Assembly: GCA_947494925.1 (NCBI GenBank)
Contig: CANLWS010000002.1
Location: 1 to 64,000 of the forward strand
Reading direction: 5' to 3'
DNA: 64,000 nt
DNA from: an uncultured Alteromonadaceae bacterium
GTDB lineage: Bacteria > Pseudomonadota > Gammaproteobacteria > Enterobacterales > Alteromonadaceae
Both the position numbers and the translations under genes were made by a program. Within the stretch, counting starts at the first letter, position 1. Each line of letters begins with the position of its first letter. This document shows, piece by piece, positions 18,060-26,611 of the stretch. Under the pieces are notes generated by a model that did not search any database, was not told the origin of the DNA, and was given only the letters and a program-made list of their open reading frames with translations.

Positions 18060-20596
18060 TATCGACGCCCTCCTGCAATCTCAATTTGAATCCGGCCCTT
18101 TTCCAGATGACTGGGATCGCTGGCAACCTGAATGATTTCGTCAGGTTCAACAGATATTGTCTGCACCTCATTCGTTGTCAGGTCAGCCGATGAGATCGTT
18201 AGATTGCCGGTACTGGGTCCCGTAACCGAATACCAGCGACGAAGGCTCAATAAAATGACCCTTTCAACCCCTTCAACACTCAGCGCTCTGCCAATGAGCT
18301 GACTGGCATGTAAGTTCTGCCCGAATGTCCACAAGTCTGGATGGAAGAAGCCTTGTCGACCTTCAGGGGTATACTGATTGGAGAATTCTGTTTCGAGTAG
18401 ATGCTGCAAATCCTCCGGCCAGTAACTCGGATGGGCACAAATTTTCAGATAGATATCCAGAGAAACAAATTTTGCCTCTCTCACTTCCAGATCTTCGCCA
18501 ATCAGGCGAACGGCATCCAGATGTGCCTTAATCCGTTGTCGTTCATCCTGCCAACTAAAGCCGGCGCGTAAATCGATGGCTACCCTGACTGTTCGCCAAC
18601 TACCAGTCCAACGATAGCTGGCATAGGCATGGGAGACGGCTTCAAGGGACTCAGCACGATCGACATAGTCTTCCAGGGTAATAGCTCTCAGCTGTCTGGC
18701 ATGATAAGCCTGGGGAATACGACGAATGGCCTGTTCACGGCTTTCCGGGTCGCGACCATTTGTTATATCTAAAGGATTCCAAACCTTATCTACTGCTGGA
18801 AAACCTGAAGCACTGCCGTCAAATTCCATTAAGCTGTCAGGCCCGATATTTCCCTCAGCTCCTCTGCCAATTTGGTAATCACAGGTGACAACCGCCGCTT
18901 CTGGCAAGGCTTGGCCATTAATATTGTTGCCAAACAGGATACTGCTTTTCCCAGTCTCGTCTGTGTCCACCACAAAATGCGTATCTGCTTCATCACTCTC
19001 AATCAAGTCATTGCGTTCCTGCCAGTCATCAGAAAAACCGGATACCTGAAGGCTTAGTGAACTTTTTGGTCCCTGCTCACCTCCTGGGTCAGTGTCTAAA
19101 TAAGATAAAAGTCTTTGCGGTATTTCTAAGGAAACTGCGACTTCTTCATTATTAGCATTAACCTCTGTGCTTCTTAAAAGCTGCGTATTGTGTCCTCTTT
19201 GATAGTGACGATATGAAACCTTGATGACCTGGCTGGCATCATCAGTACCCAAAGGGACGTCATCTGGAACAAAGATTGTTCGGTGGAGTCGACCGTGGAA
19301 GACTTCAACTAGATTCCCATGAAACAGCGTCACATCATCTCGTGGTGGTTGACCTGCAAGTTCGGTAACAAAACAGAATCGGCGGCGAGTAGGAGCCGAC
19401 ACCTGCCAGTATAAACGAACGAACCAGGTCCCCAGAACAGGATCTTCAACGCTTTGTGCAACACTGTCACCTTCCAATAAACGCACAACCTGCCGTCTTG
19501 TTTTGTCCAGACCATTAGCGTTGGCAGTCTCGGGATTAAGTTTTTGTTCAATAAGCAAATGCTGAACGTCAGCGTGGCGAAATATGTCTCTCAGTTGATC
19601 AGCTTCTGCTTCTGTCATTGTGCCTGCGGGGACAATCACATCGGCCTGCGTGGCACCTGCCTCCAGCGCCCTGACAGTATCTCCCCAAGTGTAAAGTTTT
19701 AATGTATTGAGTAGAGTAAACAATGCCTGGGTGTTTTCAGCACTATGACGACTGGCAAAGATTTGCGAACCTGTGGTTTGCCATCCTCTGCCAGACCAGG
19801 TTGACAATGCACTATCCAGAGAAAAATCTGTATTTACCTGCAATGCCAGCCAACTGCTGGATTGGTTCCCCTGATGCAGGTGATAGTCCATCAGGCGACC
19901 ATGACGGGCTAGTGAGGATCGTTTTCGTGCCCTGCCCAAATAGGCTTCATTCACGACTCTGTCCTGAAAATCACTTAACTCGTCTGCATCTGCAGCGATC
20001 AGACCGATAAGAACATTGTCTAAATCAGCTTCACTTGTTGGCTCCCAACCCGGCACCCGCTCCCGCATCGCATTAAACAGGAGGTGGCGGAACGAATGAA
20101 AATCTTTGGCCAGATAATCAATAACGGGTTCTTCATTTGGTGCGCTGTATTCACTCAGGGGAGCACAGTTGCTGTTAAAGCAACCGGGTCTGAATTTGAA
20201 TGCCTGTACTCTGAATAAAGGATCGAAGGCGTATCCCGGTGCAACCAATTTGAGCTGATAAGTTGAATAGTCCCCAACCGGTTCAACTTTCACATCCAAA
20301 GTATTAGTACTTGTGCCCGCTATAACCTCTGTAACACGTATAATTCCGCCATCAAGATCACCTTTGAGTCGCGTACCTCCTTCAATTCCAAATAAATCAT
20401 CGGGGGAAATCAACGCAGCCGAAATATCTGACAATATGTCAGCAACAGCGACGCTGTTGTAACACTCCACTTCGAGCCAGGCAAAAGATGCAGGTGCAGC
20501 GGGGTCCAAAGACACAAATGCCTGTTTGATCCCATTATGTGAAACGAGATCATTTGCCCGGTCTTGTAAGTGTTCCAGATCAAATATTTCGCTCAT
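18059..20596 (-). CDS. baseplate J-like assembly protein (first of two, Afp11-like), 845 aa
   Basis: The middle part (NEEPVIDYLAKDFHSFRHLLFNAMRERVPGWEPTSE in pieces) is the signature of the large eCIS baseplate J-like proteins: DYLAKDF followed by an R-rich helix. The later part has ILFGNNINGQALPEAA and GNIGPDSL, which correspond to the gp6/gpJ core. AAGGATAAGCAGG lies before the ATG. It is a relative of the following 898-aa protein; T4 wedges use a dimer of one protein (gp6), whereas two different J-like chains here may form a heterodimer. Gene order gp25, J, J, I is standard baseplate order. Confidence 0.85.
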   Translation of the reverse strand: MSEIFDLEHLQDRANDLVSHNGIKQAFVSLDPAAPASFAWLEVECYNSVAVADILSDISAALISPDDLFGIEGGTRLKGDLDGGIIRVTEVIAGTSTNTLDVKVEPVGDYSTYQLKLVAPGYAFDPLFRVQAFKFRPGCFNSNCAPLSEYSAPNEEPVIDYLAKDFHSFRHLLFNAMRERVPGWEPTSEADLDNVLIGLIAADADELSDFQDRVVNEAYLGRARKRSSLARHGRLMDYHLHQGNQSSSWLALQVNTDFSLDSALSTWSGRGWQTTGSQIFASRHSAENTQALFTLLNTLKLYTWGDTVRALEAGATQADVIVPAGTMTEAEADQLRDIFRHADVQHLLIEQKLNPETANANGLDKTRRQVVRLLEGDSVAQSVEDPVLGTWFVRLYWQVSAPTRRRFCFVTELAGQPPRDDVTLFHGNLVEVFHGRLHRTIFVPDDVPLGTDDASQVIKVSYRHYQRGHNTQLLRSTEVNANNEEVAVSLEIPQRLLSYLDTDPGGEQGPKSSLSLQVSGFSDDWQERNDLIESDEADTHFVVDTDETGKSSILFGNNINGQALPEAAVVTCDYQIGRGAEGNIGPDSLMEFDGSASGFPAVDKVWNPLDITNGRDPESREQAIRRIPQAYHARQLRAITLEDYVDRAESLEAVSHAYASYRWTGSWRTVRVAIDLRAGFSWQDERQRIKAHLDAVRLIGEDLEVREAKFVSLDIYLKICAHPSYWPEDLQHLLETEFSNQYTPEGRQGFFHPDLWTFGQNLHASQLIGRALSVEGVERVILLSLRRWYSVTGPSTGNLTISSADLTTNEVQTISVEPDEIIQVASDPSHLEKGRIQIEIAGGRR

Positions 20597-20624
20597 AACC
20601 TGCTTATCCTTTCCTCACGTTATC

Positions 20625-20993
20625 TCAAAGGTTGTGTTGAAAACGCAGTTGTTGCGCTTCGCCACTGACCAGTACCCGATACTTGAGATCCACAGTCAGT
20701 GTAGAATTCTGGTTTTTAACGCTAAGGGCTTCTACTTCCACTCGCTCTTGCAACCAGAAACTCAATGATTGACTCACAGTTGCCCTGGCAAGCCCTGCAG
20801 TCACGTCATCGTTGGCCTCGAATACCAAACGCTTAAGACCTCCACCAAAGTCAGGTAAAAATGGCCTTTCACCTGGTGTAGTCAGAAGTAACTGGATTAT
20901 TTCCCCTTTTACATGTTGACTAATAGTTTCGGGCGCAGCAGTTCTGCCGTCCTGACCAATGTGGAAGGGAAACGCCATATGTCTGCCTGTCAT
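20625..20993 (-). CDS. GPW/gp25 family baseplate wedge protein (Afp9-like), 122 aa
   Basis: The whole protein matches the gp25 family: the central motif TTPGERPFLPDFGGGLKRLVFE is the conserved signature (the E-P-R loop in gp25/TssE that contacts the sheath). In T4 and eCIS this protein links the baseplate ring to the first sheath ring and triggers contraction. It starts 10 bases after the stop of the 113-aa gene; an alternative internal ATG at 20978 would remove only five residues. Confidence 0.92.
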   Translation of the reverse strand: MTGRHMAFPFHIGQDGRTAAPETISQHVKGEIIQLLLTTPGERPFLPDFGGGLKRLVFEANDDVTAGLARATVSQSLSFWLQERVEVEALSVKNQNSTLTVDLKYRVLVSGEAQQLRFQHNL

Positions 20994-21003
20994 AGTTTCA
21001 TTC

Positions 21004-21345
21004 TCACTCTGTGTTCAACACTACATTGGTCGCCTGTCCACTGGCTGTCACTCGGTTCCCGGCACCACTATTCTGGGTAACAGACACAGTGCCATTGCCA
21101 CTGGTGACATTGTTGCTGCTGTCTTGTGTTACATTTACATTTATATCCAGAGACCCATTGAGGTTGTCCCTCAGATAGGTCACCACCCCTTGCGCGATAG
21201 CTGAAAACAAGATTTGCCTGTCTATCTCGCCTGCATTGCCCAGCGGAATACTTTTGTTCGCGGCCCATAAGGTCTGAAACGCAGTCTCTATCGCCTCCGC
21301 CATGCTGTCGTTGAAATCATCTACTGAACCTGCTTTTAGGGCCAT
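21004..21345 (-). CDS. small unknown baseplate-region protein, 113 aa
   Basis: A longer frame overlaps the spike gene, but the ATG at 21345 lies 8 bases after the spike stop and has GGGGTAG upstream, so I use it. The first 65 residues look helical (SVDDFNDSMAEAIETAFQ). The last 45 are rich in N, S, T, G and V with alternating valines, as in a short beta-helix or beta-prism. It sits where PAAR tip or small tail proteins are encoded in other eCIS, directly after the spike. No PAAR motif is seen. A role as tip, spike-bound cargo carrier or structural filler is possible; I do not recognise a family. Confidence 0.6.
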   Translation of the reverse strand: MALKAGSVDDFNDSMAEAIETAFQTLWAANKSIPLGNAGEIDRQILFSAIAQGVVTYLRDNLNGSLDINVNVTQDSSNNVTSGNGTVSVTQNSGAGNRVTASGQATNVVLNTE

Positions 21346-21353
21346 ATTGACAG

Positions 21354-22076
21354 CTACCCCGACTTCACTTTCTGCGACAACATGGATTGCATCGGAATCG
21401 GCAGAGGTTGCGCTGGCACCATAGGGGTACAAGGAATTCCAAGGCAGGTTTCGCCAGGGTGCATATGCGTCGCAAAGGTCTGTACAACCGAGTTCAGATA
21501 GTTGAGCAGGTCGTCACCGAACACCACCGGATGCCGCGCGTTTTCAACCAATTCAATAGACGAAGCCTCCACAACCACCTTGGCACCGGCCTGCAAGGTG
21601 ACTTTGCCGCTACGAGACTCTATTTTTAAGATATTGTTGCCATCCTGATCGCTTAAACTCAATTCATGATTCTCGTCATTGATACTGAGCATCATGCCGC
21701 TTTCAGTGCGGATTATTTTCAATTCGGGGGTGGCACGTTCACCTTGCTCATTTTCAGGTAACCGGTTGTTATCATCCCAGCGGCAGCCACTCCAGATGGG
21801 TCGGTTTATATCGCCCCCGACAAATTCAATCCATACTCCGGTGCCCACAGGCGGAATCTGATAAAACCCCATACCATCGCCACAGTATGGCGTGCATGGT
21901 AAGGCCCAGGGAGAGAGGATCTGCTCGCCATAGACATCTGGCACCTGTGCTTTTAGCCTCCCTCTGTTATCGGGATCTTCAATTTCACTCACCACACCGG
22001 CGTATTTTCCAAAGTACTGCGATCTTTGCTGTTCCAGCGCTTCAACCAATAGTCGTTCCAACGGATTTACACTCAT
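21354..22076 (-). CDS. baseplate assembly protein V / gp5-like spike, 240 aa
   Basis: Residues about 18-105 (GKYAGVVSEIEDPDNRGRLKAQVP, then WIEFVGGDINRPIW, in pieces) are the gp5 OB-fold of the gpV/VgrG class. The following residues 115-175 alternate polar and hydrophobic residues, consistent with the triple beta-helix spike. A C-terminal helix region with HMHPGE ends in proline-rich residues. This is the particle spike at the centre of the baseplate. In Afp8 the hub and spike are fused, but here they are two genes: the start overlaps the stop of the hub gene. Confidence 0.9.
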   Translation of the reverse strand: MSVNPLERLLVEALEQQRSQYFGKYAGVVSEIEDPDNRGRLKAQVPDVYGEQILSPWALPCTPYCGDGMGFYQIPPVGTGVWIEFVGGDINRPIWSGCRWDDNNRLPENEQGERATPELKIIRTESGMMLSINDENHELSLSDQDGNNILKIESRSGKVTLQAGAKVVVEASSIELVENARHPVVFGDDLLNYLNSVVQTFATHMHPGETCLGIPCTPMVPAQPLPIPMQSMLSQKVKSG

Positions 22077-23182
22077 CAGAAAACACTCCCCAGCAGACCC
22101 GAACCAGCAACACTTGAACGGGCATTACGCCGCAATCCGAATGCCTGTTTATAATTGGAATCGGTTAAGGTATGTGTGACCTGGCTTATCAGCCAATCTC
22201 CACTTAAGCGCTGACCTGCCCCTGCAAGGGTTACAACCCGGTAAGGTTGCAGTACGGCCGAATAGTTGTCGGTTACTACTTCAGCGTTAGCACTGTATGC
22301 CCAACTGGAATGATCCACAGCGGCTTTCGTCTGTGCCTCCAACGCTCTGTTCGCTTCGCTGGGTCGGGTAAGCAGCGTTTGAGCCGGGGTGACAAATTCG
22401 TGAACAGCTTCATCGCCAAGGGCATCCAATTGACTATTATCAGTTGTCACGCTCAGGATCGTATTGTCATCTGTATCAACTGCTTCAGCAGTTACAACCC
22501 TAGGCCGCAAGCCATCCAACTGGGCTGAAAAATGATTGATATTTCGGTCAGCACCAATGAGCAGTAACTCTGGATACCCACCATGATTCAACTCCGGTCG
22601 TTTGAAGTACCCAGTGCTCATACCAGGTGAACTGCCTGGTTCAACATAGACAAACATGCCATTGGAGCGAGCTAACTCTTTCAGCAGCTGCATTGGCGTA
22701 CCTCGCTTGACCTGGTAGCGGGTAATGCTGCCTGATGCACCGGAAACAGAGTCTGTCTGCGCAGCCAATCCCGCTTGCTGGAACAATTGTGCCGCTATCT
22801 GATCCGCACTCAGGTCTTCATATATCTCGACACTTTCGTTTTGATTTAGTAGGACGCTGTCATCATGAACCACAATAACCATTTTACTTTCATTGGGTGA
22901 GGCGCTTAACTCAAAGCGTTGCGATACAATGGGTCCATCAATCAAGGCAACATATTCTCCGTTACGAACTTTTACCTCTACGCGGATTCGTTTAAAGACT
23001 TCGACGAAATCTTCATCCAAGGTGCTCCAAAATCCACCTTCATTAAGCCCCACCGGTATTTCAAGCTGAGCTTCCGTAGCCATACCAATTGCCTGCTCAA
23101 CCTTTACTTCACCCAAGCTATCCATCCGTTGCTGATCAGCAATGTTGTTGTCTATGTAAACTCTGAAATCATTGACGGGCAT
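22076..23182 (-). CDS. gp27-like hub protein (phage late control D family), 368 aa
   Basis: Features are the N-terminal FRVYIDN strand, EDLSADQIAAQLFQQAGL at about 122-140 and TPMQLLKELARSNGMFVYVEP at about 165-185, all typical of the phage late control gene D / gp27 hub fold. It ends with the WLISQVTHTLTDSNYKQAF strand pair seen in VgrG hubs. Together with the overlapping spike gene it makes the central hub to which the tube attaches. Confidence 0.9.
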   Translation of the reverse strand: MPVNDFRVYIDNNIADQQRMDSLGEVKVEQAIGMATEAQLEIPVGLNEGGFWSTLDEDFVEVFKRIRVEVKVRNGEYVALIDGPIVSQRFELSASPNESKMVIVVHDDSVLLNQNESVEIYEDLSADQIAAQLFQQAGLAAQTDSVSGASGSITRYQVKRGTPMQLLKELARSNGMFVYVEPGSSPGMSTGYFKRPELNHGGYPELLLIGADRNINHFSAQLDGLRPRVVTAEAVDTDDNTILSVTTDNSQLDALGDEAVHEFVTPAQTLLTRPSEANRALEAQTKAAVDHSSWAYSANAEVVTDNYSAVLQPYRVVTLAGAGQRLSGDWLISQVTHTLTDSNYKQAFGLRRNARSSVAGSGLLGSVF

Positions 23183-23191
23183 ATGAATTTC

Positions 23192-23464
23192 CTAGGATCC
23201 GGGAATACGGATAAGTTCGCCGGCGATCTGCACCAAACCATTCGCTTCCAGTTCTGTATTGGTATCAGCTATATGCCAGAAACGCGAGCCGTCTTTGTAT
23301 TGGCGTTTACTCATCACATCCAACTGCATTCCTGAATCCACAATACTCACTGCTCCCACTGTGTTGGGCAGAATCCGAAGTTTAAGCGCCTGTACTGGCC
23401 TGCCACTGCTATCTGTAGTGGAAATAGTGGGAGTGTTGGCATATCTGGATTGTTTTAGAAACAT
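23192..23464 (-). CDS. LysM-like tail adaptor (Afp7 C-terminal-like), 90 aa
   Basis: The segment DVMSKRQYKDGSRFWHIADTN fits the LysM-like module of baseplate hub adaptor proteins (gp53 or Afp7 C-terminal), where a Y..G..WHIAD pattern is conserved, and the end AGELIRIPGS is the usual last strand. In Afp7 this module is fused to the tube-initiating domain; here it is encoded separately, immediately after it. It probably sits between hub and tube or on the inner baseplate. Confidence 0.8.
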   Translation of the reverse strand: MFLKQSRYANTPTISTTDSSGRPVQALKLRILPNTVGAVSIVDSGMQLDVMSKRQYKDGSRFWHIADTNTELEANGLVQIAGELIRIPGS

Positions 23465-23476
23465 TCAATTCTCCAA

Positions 23477-24175
23477 TCAGAAAGTAATCACGTCAGCAGC
23501 CAGCACAATGGCTTTCGACAAGTTAGCCAAGGCCTGAGCTTCTTTGAGTGTATTGGTATACATCAATGCTCCCTTACCGATGATATCGTCGGTTTCATCT
23601 GGGATAGTCGCCACCGCCAGACCAATTTCTACCTGTGCCTGCACAGGATTCAGTAGCGGATCATATTCCTGCTCGGTAATGGACATTGATTTGAGCTCAA
23701 CCGGCAAAACCCGCGATGGTCCCCACACAAAGAGTATTCTAGGCGATGCCTCTCTGGGCGTTGCCCGGCTGGCATCACCGTCAGATGCACCAAGGGCATC
23801 ACCTACTGCATCAATAGCGGCCCCTATTGCCTGACTTATTAATCCGGCGCTGGGGTAAGCCATTTTTTCCAGTGCTGCCAACTGAGGTCCAATTCCGAAT
23901 ACTCTTGGCACAGCTGACTCGGCATTGTTTTTGCCCAGATCATCCATCGCAGAAAAATGCGCTGTCAGAGTAAAGCTTTCCGTTGGGGGCGCACTTGTAG
24001 TCGCTGACTCTGTCTGCCTGGCAGACTCAGGATCATCGGCACTGGTATTGGCACTTGGTAAATTCAAGGTGCGGGAAAGTTGTTCCGGATTAAACTGAAA
24101 TACCACAATATTCGGGATTGGCCCCAGCACATCGCTACCATATTCCACCAAGGCTCCACGCATAAAGAACGCCAT
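23477..24175 (-). CDS. CIS tube-baseplate adaptor (Afp7 N-terminal-like), 232 aa
   Basis: The start (MAFFMRGALVEYG, then VVFQFNPEQLSRTL) is the signature of the CIS_tube domain, a tube-fold protein that joins the tube to the hub. An S/T/A-rich insert (about 40-70) and another near 130-150 interrupt it. Toward the end LKSMSITEQEYDPLLNPVQAQVEIGL matches the conserved last strands. It is shorter than classical Afp7 because the LysM-like part is a separate gene downstream. Confidence 0.88.
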   Translation of the reverse strand: MAFFMRGALVEYGSDVLGPIPNIVVFQFNPEQLSRTLNLPSANTSADDPESARQTESATTSAPPTESFTLTAHFSAMDDLGKNNAESAVPRVFGIGPQLAALEKMAYPSAGLISQAIGAAIDAVGDALGASDGDASRATPREASPRILFVWGPSRVLPVELKSMSITEQEYDPLLNPVQAQVEIGLAVATIPDETDDIIGKGALMYTNTLKEAQALANLSKAIVLAADVITF

Positions 24176-24471
24176 CAGGAGATCTCCTCTGCAACCTTGC
24201 CAGTCTGCATTTCTATTGCCTGGATCAGCTGCAGCGCTATCAGTTCTCTCAACCCGGCAGCATTTAATGTGCTGGTGCCATGCACATTGCTTAAGTGCAG
24301 CTCACCCAAGTCCACTTTTGATGACGTTGTGGTCAGTCCCTGACCTATGTTTCCCGCTCCCAGTCGTCTGGTTAACTCCTGTTCCAACCCTTGGGCAGCC
24401 TCTTCGACAACCTGAGATGAAATGCCGCTTAAAGTAATCGCCAACCTGTTAATACTGATGGAAATACTCAT
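24175..24471 (-). CDS. small eCIS protein of unknown function, 98 aa
   Basis: I recognise no family. It starts with ISISINRLAITLSGISSQVVEEAAQGLEQEL, suggesting a beta strand and an amphipathic helix, and contains a second helical part (LRELIALQLIQAIE). It overlaps both neighbours by a few bases (ATPase upstream, tube-baseplate adaptor downstream), so tight coupling supports a real gene. Small proteins at this position occur in other eCIS clusters as assembly factors or accessory baseplate parts, but that is inference. Confidence 0.65.
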   Translation of the reverse strand: MSISISINRLAITLSGISSQVVEEAAQGLEQELTRRLGAGNIGQGLTTTSSKVDLGELHLSNVHGTSTLNAAGLRELIALQLIQAIEMQTGKVAEEIS

Positions 24472-26609
24472 GATTCAGGCCCCAGTAGGTGGGCATAGGC
24501 ACCAAACAATTCATCTGAAGCCGAACGATTAATTTTTTCCAATTCACGTTTTATTGCAATGAGCAGGTCCTGCATGCCTATTTTTGCTGGCGCTTGCGGA
24601 TTTTTGCCGTTTGCTGCACGCAGGCAAGCATTAAATACTGCGGATCGAATATGTCCGCCGCACAACTGAAATTGTTTTGCAAGATAACGAAAGTCCAGGT
24701 CGCTGGTGTTGACATGTTCAGGAAACACCTGCAGCCAGATGCGATAACGTTGTTCAAATCCTGGAACCGGAAATTCCACTACATACCTGAGCCTTCGCAT
24801 AAAAGCTTCATCAAGATCTTTACGCCTGTTGGTGGCTAAAATCGCCAGGCCCTTAAAGCGCTCCATTCTTTCCAGCAAGTAACTGATTTCGATATTTGCA
24901 AATCTGTCATGGGCATCTTTTACATCTGTTCGTTTACCAAAAAGTGCGTCTGCTTCATCAAAGAATAAAATGCAATCACTTAGTTCAGCGGCATCAAAGA
25001 TGCGTTTAAGATTCTTTTCTGTTTCGCCAATGTATTTATTCACCACCTGAGATAAATCGATTCGGTACATGGGCAAACGCAGTTCAGTGGAAATTGCTTC
25101 TGCAGCCATTGTTTTACCTGTGCCGGGCGTACCGCAAAATAACACCGACAATCCACTTTCATTCCAGACCTTGGCCGTTCCCCAATGGTAATGCACCGTT
25201 GTCAGGGCAGACATTGCATGCAGGATATCGTCAATTTGCTGTCTTTGACTTCGGGGTAATATAAGCTCATCGGCACTAAATCTTGGTTGAACAAGTTGTG
25301 CCAGGTTGCCCATTTCGAAACTAGCCTGTTCTGAGCAAACAGATAGCAGATTTTGAGGATTCAATTTGCTACCATTTTCGCCAAAAACACTGGCGACTTT
25401 TTCGATGGTCCGCTCTTCGAACCGAAATCGCCGTGCACACTCTTCAATGCAATAGTCAGCTCCTTCAAAACTAGGGGAGAGACACTGCTTAAAGGCATCA
25501 ACCCTCTGCTCAAAACTCAGGCCTTTAATGTGAAAATCCGGCAACAAGTAGTCGCCGACAAAATGCTGTTTTTGTTCGGAGCCATGAAACGGGATATACC
25601 AGACCAATGGCAAACCGTGGATGTCACAAACCATGTTCGCCACCTCTTTGAACCTGTCTTGTTCTCCCCAGTTTGCAGGTAGCAATGGATCTGCCTCTTG
25701 CAGCCAGCAGATGCAGGCCATCGCATTGATCAATTTGGGATCAGCAAGTGCGGATTGTTCTATTTTCAGCACTTGTCGTTTTGAATGAGTTGAAATCGCG
25801 CTGGCCCAATCTTCAAAAGCACTCCCTCTCGGCCCGATTAAGGGTACTATCTGCATTGGGGACGTTGTATTTTTAAGTCGTTTTCTCCCCAAAATACCCA
25901 ATAAAATATTGAGAGAATCTCCCTGAAACTGTTTAGTACCGCCTTGGGGAATACTTAATCCCGGTGGGAGATTGGCAGACTTATCCACCAATTGTTGGGC
26001 AACGATTGACGGCATAATTAGCGGTGCCCACCATGTATTGTCGGTGTGCCTTTGCGTTGAGAGCAGACCGTAGCGAAATAATCTGTGTTCGCTGTCCGCA
26101 CAAGGAATAATCTGTTGTGGTTCCTGCCAGAGTCTTTGAGCCAAAGCCAGTGTTGGGTAGGGTTTGTTCAGATCATTCAGGCAAGTAGCAAATATCGGCG
26201 CTAACCCGGCATCCACTTGCATGGACAAGCCCAGGGCCAAAACAAATTGCTCAGCGTCATTTAACCCTAGCTCACTTACCAACCACGACCAACGACCTGA
26301 CTGACTCGTTGGTTGATGTAGGTTGTTGATTTGCTCCGACAAGAACACACAGGCAGGATCAGCCGCAAAAAATTGCATTTTCTGCTCTGCAAATCTGACC
26401 ATATCCAGGTTTTCAGCAGTGGCATCGGTGACGGGTGGAATGACACCTTCGACCATCGGTTGGTTCATCCGCTGAAACCAACACCAGGCAACTTCTCTTC
26501 TCAGTCGCAGATTTACCTGCGCAAACCAGTAAGCGGCATGCTCATCGTTTATCAATCGACCTGGTGTGATCATCGCGGGCGAGGGATCTTGTCGGGCGGC
26601 GTGATACAT
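24468..26609 (-). CDS. AAA+ ATPase of the contractile injection system (Afp15-like), 713 aa
   Basis: The ATG at 26609 follows the upstream TGA by two bases and has GGAG at 8 bases; a GTG frame start 12 bases earlier is less likely. The C-terminal AAA+ domain holds Walker A GTPGTGKT (about 493-500), Walker B CILFFDEAD (about 546-554), sensor 1 ATN (about 592-594) and the RR finger MRRLR. The N-terminal 450 residues are the usual winged-helix and degenerate ATPase part seen in eCIS ATPases. Members of this family help assemble or recycle the particle, or load cargo. Confidence 0.92.
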   Translation of the reverse strand: MYHAARQDPSPAMITPGRLINDEHAAYWFAQVNLRLRREVAWCWFQRMNQPMVEGVIPPVTDATAENLDMVRFAEQKMQFFAADPACVFLSEQINNLHQPTSQSGRWSWLVSELGLNDAEQFVLALGLSMQVDAGLAPIFATCLNDLNKPYPTLALAQRLWQEPQQIIPCADSEHRLFRYGLLSTQRHTDNTWWAPLIMPSIVAQQLVDKSANLPPGLSIPQGGTKQFQGDSLNILLGILGRKRLKNTTSPMQIVPLIGPRGSAFEDWASAISTHSKRQVLKIEQSALADPKLINAMACICWLQEADPLLPANWGEQDRFKEVANMVCDIHGLPLVWYIPFHGSEQKQHFVGDYLLPDFHIKGLSFEQRVDAFKQCLSPSFEGADYCIEECARRFRFEERTIEKVASVFGENGSKLNPQNLLSVCSEQASFEMGNLAQLVQPRFSADELILPRSQRQQIDDILHAMSALTTVHYHWGTAKVWNESGLSVLFCGTPGTGKTMAAEAISTELRLPMYRIDLSQVVNKYIGETEKNLKRIFDAAELSDCILFFDEADALFGKRTDVKDAHDRFANIEISYLLERMERFKGLAILATNRRKDLDEAFMRRLRYVVEFPVPGFEQRYRIWLQVFPEHVNTSDLDFRYLAKQFQLCGGHIRSAVFNACLRAANGKNPQAPAKIGMQDLLIAIKRELEKINRSASDELFGAYAHLLGPES

Positions 26610-26611
26610 GT

